In this document: positions 58,351 through 64,000 of the stretch, piece after piece
Layout of the letters: every line of letters starts with the position of its first letter
Numbering within the stretch: position 1 is the first letter of the stretch
From: Takakia lepidozioides
Taxonomy: Eukaryota > Streptophyta > Takakiopsida > Takakiales > Takakiaceae
Assembly: GCA_030704615.1 (NCBI GenBank)
Contig: CM060731.1
Location: 94,840,756-94,904,755, forward strand
Direction: 5' to 3'
Length of the DNA stretch: 64,000 nt
The notes under the pieces: model-generated
What the model was told of the DNA's origin: nothing
What the model saw: the letters and a program-made list of their open reading frames with translations, nothing else
Database searches by the model: none
Made by a program: the position numbers and the translations under genes

Positions 58351-58388
58351 CCGTGAGGACACGGCTTTTTGAGAGAGGGAGGGGTAAA
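58351..58388 (+). other. Hairpin and polypurine tract of copy B
   Basis: CCGTG-AGGA-CACGG, a T run, then GAGAGAGGGAGGGGTAAA directly before TGTTAGAGGGC. Same as copy A. Confidence 0.7.
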
Positions 58389-59159
58389 TGTTAGAGGGCT
58401 GCTTGGGACTTAGACGCTTTTATGGGTTCTGTGGGGTACCCTTAATTATTACACAGACTGAGACCAACATGAGCCTTAGGGGTGACAGCAGCAGGCTTTA
58501 GAGGGGGGGTTACACAGCCCGACACAGCCCGTCACAGCCAATCACAGCCAACACAGCCCGTCACAGCCAACACAGCCCGACACAGCCGACACAGCCAGTC
58601 ACAGCCGCCACAGCCAGTCACAGTCCGGCACAGCCGTCATAGCCCGTCACAGTCGTCACAGCCAATCATAGTCCGTCACAGTCCGTCACAGCCAATCACA
58701 GCCAGTCACAGCCCGACACAGCCTTACACAGCCAGTCACAGCCCGTCACAGCTTCACACAGCCCAACGCAGTTTTGCACAGTTGTCACAGTACAGGGGGA
58801 ACGGTTAACATGGACAGGGAACGACTGTGTGGGAACGACATCTTCAGAGGGAATATGTTACTTCAGGGGTGACGGTTAGTTAGCAAGGCGGTTAGAACAA
58901 CTTGTAGGTAGATAAAGCCAAGAGCGGGGACTTTTTGGGGATCACTTCTTGGATCACTACTTAGACATCAGGGGAGAAGGTCAGACGGAGGGCACGATCT
59001 TGGAGCTCAGGGATGATGATTACACAGAAGAGGAGATGATGACTTGATGGAGGATTATTTCATGCAGAGCTGTAGTGATACTGTAGGGCGGATTAGAGTC
59101 ACCTTGACATTGGCCTAGTACCTGATAAATCATAATCTGATACTTATTCGATACAAGCA
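58389..59159 (+). repeat. LTR of copy B (771 bp)
   Basis: TGTTAGAGGGCTGC to GATACAAGCA. Its decamer block (58508-58795) has about 28 units of roughly 10 bp, much longer than in copy A. Preceded by the 3' part of the element and followed by 5' internal sequence, so it is shared between two element ends. Confidence 0.75.
58508..58795 (+). repeat. Decamer array in LTR B
   Basis: Units such as CACAGCCCGT, CACAGCCAAT and CACAGCCAGT repeat with a 9-10 bp period. Copy number differs in the three LTRs. Confidence 0.9.
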
Positions 59160-59441
59160 CACTGTGTAGAGAGACATGAGTGAAGCTGTGAAATGAATGC
59201 ATGATTAACTGGAACTAAGAAGATACTGAAGCAATCTGATGCTTCAGTATCAGATAAGGTAAATTGATAACATGAAGGCAAGAAGGAATACAAATGGGAA
59301 GCACAACCATGATTCACTAGCTGCAGGTCATGACTGATTGTACTGAGCGGGCTGAGTGCTTAGAGATATCCACCTCATCTATCTTGGAGTTTCCACCTCG
59401 GATAGCGAAGGGATGGGTGAGTAAAAGCCGCTCGACAGTGG
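59160..59441 (+). pseudogene. Internal 5' region and start of the leader ORF, copy B
   Basis: 59160-59441 matches 26178 down to about 25895 on the minus strand. It includes an ATG at 59330 and about 35 codons of the leader ORF (FPPRIAKGWVSKS), then similarity stops at about 59441. No gag follows. Shows an LTR flanked by internal sequence on both sides. Confidence 0.75.
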
Positions 59442-59499
59442 CAACGGGGACGCCTAATCATAGTCATTGATAAGACCGTAGTAAATGGCTGCGAATCCA

Positions 59500-59920
59500 T
59501 GTCAGCTTCACGTGGAACGGAAGGGATATGCCACGTGTCACGTCAAAGGGAAGGCGACAGGGTCTTCACGACTGGCATATACGACTTCCGTGGATTAACC
59601 CCAGGACAGCACGTGGAGAATACCGGGAACGACACGTGGCATGACATGGTGACTTCCGCAGATTAATCCCAGGACAACACGTGGATTAGACTGGACATGA
59701 CACGTGGCATGACAATATGGAGCGGGAGGGTCTTTCGTGACTAGCATATATGACTTTGGACGTTTAATCCCAGATCCACACGTGGAGTCAAATTATGCAG
59801 GATGGGGATGGGGTGGTCATTATGACTGGAATATATGACTTCCATGGCACACTCTGGATACTGCACGTGGCACGAGTATGGGTGAACACGAGGGGTGAAA
59901 GTGGTACGTGGCGGAGGCTC
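59500..59920. promoter_or_regulatory. Cluster of G-box / ABRE-like CACGTG motifs
   Basis: About nine ACGTG-core motifs (for example GACACGTGGCATGAC at 59632 and 59699, CACACGTGGAG at 59777) fall in 420 bp with repeating context (GGATTAATCCCAGGACA). CACGTGG is the plant bZIP/bHLH site. Whether it drives a gene is unknown; none starts directly here. Confidence 0.5.
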
Positions 59921-60517
59921 TATGGATGGGAGGTAGTCATGTACATGATCGCAGCATTGAAACACGAAAGCACCATTGAAACATGAAAGCACATTAGAGA
60001 TTGGAACATCGATTCAAATACAATGTTCAGATTATCTTTCTCCCCTTCATTCACCTCTCTTGATAATACAGTGAGAGAAGTGCAGGGTGTGACAGTGTGA
60101 GAACATGCAATTTTTGGGGATGCTCGCATTGCCCTTCTCTCATCCTTCGGTCTCTGCGGTTCAGAAAATGTGGACAGCTATGTGCAGAATAAAAGGTCTA
60201 GCGAAAGGACATGTCTGAATTGAGAGCACCATGTTTTCTTTGTCGTCTACACTTCTATGAGCCCTCATACAGATCCGACAATGCTAACACAGAATGCTGA
60301 TACAGAAAACAGAAGTAAAGAGGGCATAAAAACTGCGTGGGTCAACGAACGCAATTTTCATGCCTTCTCCACTGCCCACAATCAAGAGAAAGGAGAGAAT
60401 CACCTTCGGTCCTTTGGGAGGAGCACTCCCAGATGCCTCTGCTTGAGCCACAATCGCAGCCGTCCTCCCCATCTGCGTAGCCTTCTTCCCCTTCGGCTTC
60501 GCTTCTTTGTAACTTAC
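59921..60517. other. No complete gene; region beyond the break of ParB-like copy 2
   Basis: The minus strand just below the exon 2 donor (60517-60390) reads a Lys-rich open frame (SYKEAKPKGKKATQMGR) that copy 1 lacks. Otherwise nothing recognised. Confidence 0.35.
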
Positions 60518-62650
60518 GAGTTGATGTCCGCCATTGCAGCTTTGAGAAGACTGCGATCTTTGGGCCCTGCAACCTTCAGCACAACACACTCCACGGCGAA
60601 ATGTCAATCGAGGTCGTTGGGGTGGGCTTCGGCTATGTGCTCCATCCATGCCAGGAGGCGATGATTGCCGTCCCACACGTAAAACATCTTTCCGGACAAG
60701 TGCTGGAAAGAGGATCAATAGCAATCGATCTCTCGAACTCCTCATTTCGCCTTTGCCAATGGGGACCCCATTTGTCCACCTCATCGGAAGTGTGGGCACG
60801 GGAAGCTCCGTGGTCGTTCTCAATGGAAATGTAGAACGCGGCAGACCCCATTCGATATCCATCCCTGAAAGAGAATTTCAGCTTGTCGATATCGCCTGGG
60901 AGGGCAGGTCTCACCACCTGCAATGACACCAAGCGGCAAAGGGGAATTCGAAGCTTGGCCGGGTACACCATGCCCCCCAGCACCCTGCCAATGTTGCTAT
61001 GGGTTGCCTCCAACATTTTGGCAGCGGCCAACTTCATATCCGCCTCCGACATGACGTCTGCTGCAGAGGGGTTCTCCGGCAGCCCACCAGGACTGCCAAA
61101 TCCAGCTCGTATGCTGCGGGTTTGGGGCCTGGGGATGTCCGGGAGGATGTCATCCTGGTCAGAAAGCTCGGTGTCGTCCTCCTCAACATGGTCAACCACC
61201 GGCGAAACCACCTCGAGCACTCTCCCCGTCTCTACTGCCCTCTCCCCGGCTTCACCTCGAACTTGCACAATCCGTGCTCTTTGTGGTGTTCTTTCCTCTC
61301 CTCCACTCTCCACCGTATGGGTAATTGCGGGGGCTGCTCTTGCCCGCGATGGTGTAACCGGTGTGTTACTGCCTCTTTGTGGTGTCTTGGAGGGATCCAC
61401 CATCTCTGTGTGTCCCTCGCTTACATGGGCATCTGTCATTTCGGCACCCCTGGCCTCTTCAGTGACATTTTCTCTTTCCTCCTGGCTAGCCTTCTGTCTC
61501 GCCTGTTCTTTTGCCCTCTCTTTTGCCCTCTCACGGGCTTTCTGTTTCTTACTAGGGCTAGCAGCAGGGGAGCCCTCCAGGACGACCACCTTTGATTGAG
61601 GAGAACTGACACCCTCGTGCGCACTGCTCACTCCCCCCTCCGCAGCCCGTGATGGCTCTCTCGCCGGGGATTGCATGTGCTTGGCTTTCTTCTTCTTCTT
61701 TGCGTGGGCGGCCCCTACTGCATGTGCATCAACAACCTCCATTGCCGGATCTGCTGTCCTCACGTCCTCACGCCCTTCACCTGCCATGCCGCCTGCACCA
61801 ACCTCCCCAATGCCTATTCTGTCGTACTCTCGCTGCAGGTCCTCCTGTCCACCAACAAAAGGTTTTAGTTTGCCCTCCCGCCCCGAGTTGGGCGATCCAA
61901 ACATGCGATGAGTTGGAGCTGTCGATGATACCACCAGTGTGCCGGGCTCGTCGTCACTCTGTCATTCCCGAAAATCGTGAGAACCAACATCAGAATGAAA
62001 ACCACCATCGCAACGAGCAGCGCAACCACCATTGCAACAATCGTGGAACAACAATGAAAACAAAACAAAACCCAAGTATGGAGTGGCATGGAACAACAAT
62101 GAAAACAAATCCAACCAATGCCTAAGAATGACATGCACAAGCAGCCTTCTCAAGAGCTGCCGGCTTTGCACACGCATTGCAAACTATCTAAGGTTCACTC
62201 AACCGGTAACATGAAACACGATGAACAAATGAACACGAATTCCATAAGACGGGAAAACAGGGTGAAATGTTTTGAAGGCACTTCATTTGCTCAGACAATC
62301 TTCTCAGCTCAGCATGGATTTCCTTACTTTTTAACCACTCTGACCTTGATCATTCTTCTCAACAGCTCCTGCTTTTGCGATGCAACCATACGCTTCCAGC
62401 CATGCCAGGCTGAAGATGCGAAAACAAACCAAAAAACGAAGTAAACAACAAAGCGAAAGCGGAAGTGCCTTGCCTGGGAGTACTCGGCTTCAGTTGGCGC
62501 GGGTTGTGAGCAAGACACTGGAATCTCCTGCTGCAGCTTAAGTTTGGCCATGCGAGAGGTTGGCCGTCGCCCGTAGTACAAAGCCTTCAACTTCCGCCGC
62601 GGTCTGGATGTGGGGTCTCTCTCAGGAGAGCCAAGCCCTTCACGCGGCAT
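60518..62650 (-). pseudogene. ParB-like gene copy 2, exons 1-2 only
   Basis: Exon 1 is 62474-62650 and exon 2 is 60518-61958, with the same boundaries, GC donor and lengths (177 and 1441 bp) as copy 1. The Lys/Arg-rich linker, acidic stretch and ParB-like domain are all present. The linker frame is intact where copy 1 is shifted. Breaks of its own: one T lost near 60707 just before DGNHR, and TGA at 60604-60606 where copy 1 has TGG. Homology ends a few bases into intron 2, so the methyltransferase half is missing. Upstream sequence and palindrome array match those of copy 1. Confidence 0.75.
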
Positions 62651-62869
62651 AAGTCCCAGCAAAAAAAAAAAAATCTCAGTATTTTTGCGTACATGCCTCG
62701 AATAGAACTTCATCCAAGTTTAGCATCAGGTTTCCAAGACGTATCGAAGAAGCAAGCGCGGAATCCCTGTGTCGCCAGCCCGAATCAAAACCGACGGCGG
62801 AGGACATTTAATGCCCAACTACGCAATTAAATGTCGAATGAAGTATGACGCAACGAAGCCCTCCTTGTC

Positions 62870-64000
62870 GGATGAAATATGACACAAAGAGGCCCCGAAT
62901 TTCCATCGTAGAGGTAATTCGGAGCGCGGCAGGATGGAAATCCAGCGCCGGATTTCCATCCTGCAGGTAATTCAGAGCGCGGCCGGCTGGAAATTCGGCG
63001 CCGAATTTCCATCCGCCAGGTAAGTCGGAGCGCCGAATTTCCATCATGCAGGTAATTCGGAGTGCGGCAGGATGGAAATCCGGCGCCGAATTTTCGTCCG
63101 CCATGTAAGTCGAAGCGCCGAATTTCCATCCAGCAGGTAATTTGGAGCGCGGATGGATGGAAATCCGGCACCGAATTTCCATCCTGCAGGTAATTCGGAG
63201 CGCGGATGGATGGAAATCCGGCGCTGAATTTCCGTCATGCAGGTAATTCGGAGCGCGGCCGGATGGAAATCCGGCGCCGAATTTCCATCCTGCAGGTAAC
63301 TCGGAGCGCCGAATTTCCATCATGCAGGCAATTCGGAGAGCGGATGGATGGAAATCCGGCGCCGAATTTCCATCCGCCAGGTAAGTCGGAGCGCCGAATT
63401 TCCGTCATGCAGATAATTCGGAGAGCGGATGGATGGAAATCCGGCGCCGAATTTCCGTCCGCCAGGTAAGTCGAAGCGCCGAATTTCCATCCTGCAGGTA
63501 ATTCGGAGCGCGGATGGATGGAAATCCGGCGCTGAATTTCCGTCATGCAGGTAATTCGGAGCTTGGCCGGATAGAAATTCGGCGCCGAATTTCCATCCGT
63601 CATGTAAGTCGAAGCGCCGAATTACCATCCTGCAGGTAATTCTGAGTGTGGCCGCTTGGTTTTTTGGTCTAAAAAGACACTAAACCTTTAGTTTTGTGGC
63701 TGAAGTCCACTTTTATACACGTTTTTCAGGGAATTCTCGACTCCTAGAGAGAAATTCATTGCTTCTTTTCCATCCCGCTTAGTTCCTACATGGAAATTCG
63801 TTGCCGAAATTCCATCTGGCCGCGATTACGATTACATGCCGAATGGAAATTCGGCGCTGTTTTTCCATCTGGCCGCGATCGCGATTACATGCCGAATGGA
63901 TATTCGGCGCCGGTTTTCCATCCCCTCCGCCCGAGGCGACTTCATCCGGGCGGCCCCTGTTGGATATTCGGTGCCGAATTCCCGTCCGGGGGTTGTAATG
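62870..64000. repeat. Palindrome array 2, upstream of ParB-like copy 2
   Basis: About seven GGCGCC-centred palindromes (AAATTCGGCGCCGAATTT and variants) in units 50-90 bp apart between 62890 and 63640, with CTGCAGGTAATTCGGAGCGC or CCAGGTAAGTCGGAGCGC between them. From about 63780 the longer unit type of array 1 returns (GAGGCGACTTCATCCGGGCG). Read in gene direction, long units come first and short units lie next to the gene, the same order as in array 1. Confidence 0.9.

Noticed and set aside
61649-62125. 158-codon plus-strand ORF with a Cys-rich start
   Set aside because: It lies opposite exon 2 and intron 1 of ParB-like copy 2, and its mirror appears opposite copy 1 (17022-17416).

Overview
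The window reads as nuclear DNA of a land plant. It has spliceosomal introns, an intact RRM plus glycine-rich RNA-binding protein gene, a PPR gene with E/E+ and DYW domains, a kinesin-12-type motor fragment, a plant-type TKL kinase fragment, and Ty3/gypsy, Ty1/copia, LINE, MULE and CACTA-type remnants. The wording of the PPR repeats looks most like mosses, so a bryophyte or other seedless plant is my best guess; the species cannot be named. Only one protein gene is clearly intact (the glycine-rich RNA-binding protein). Almost everything else is broken by stops, 1-2 base indels, deletions or insertions.

Layout. 1-4535: 3' end of an LTR retroelement (copy A: large coiled-coil ORF, polypurine tract, LTR). 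4861-6440 and 11078-11923: two Ty3/gypsy reverse transcriptase remnants. 7090-11065: minus-strand MULE transposase pseudogene with a SWIM zinc finger; its N-terminal part is repeated at 13883-14645 across a 500-base N gap. 14780-16390: array of perfect palindromes. 16593-23191: a ten-exon gene (frameshift and stops present) joining a ParB-like DGNHR domain to a beta-class DNA amino-methyltransferase-like domain. 23394-26892: 5' half of the same LTR retroelement family on the minus strand (copy C). 27170-30050: Cu-ATPase fragment, tandem duplication, copia fragment. 32935-34337: second MULE fragment. 35468-36238: the intact RNA-binding protein gene. 37839-41190: PPR-DYW pseudogene carrying a LINE-derived insertion with a 12-bp target duplication. 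41.2-53.5 kb: repeats and gene fragments (kinesin, kinase, LINE). 53492-53965: CACTA-like fragment. 54279-59441: retroelement copy B, whose LTR has internal sequence on both sides. 59500-59920: cluster of G-box (CACGTG) motifs. 60518-62650: second, truncated minus-strand copy of the ParB-like gene. 62870-64000: its own upstream palindrome array.

The most unusual item is the dispersed ParB-like/methyltransferase gene. It resembles bacterial and phage ParB-methylase fusions but carries plant introns. Two copies occur in this window, each preceded by palindrome arrays, and a related minisatellite lies in an intron of the longer copy. I infer a mobile or amplified unit in which a ParB-like protein travels with palindrome arrays. 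Function, mobility and binding are untested, and both copies here are disrupted.
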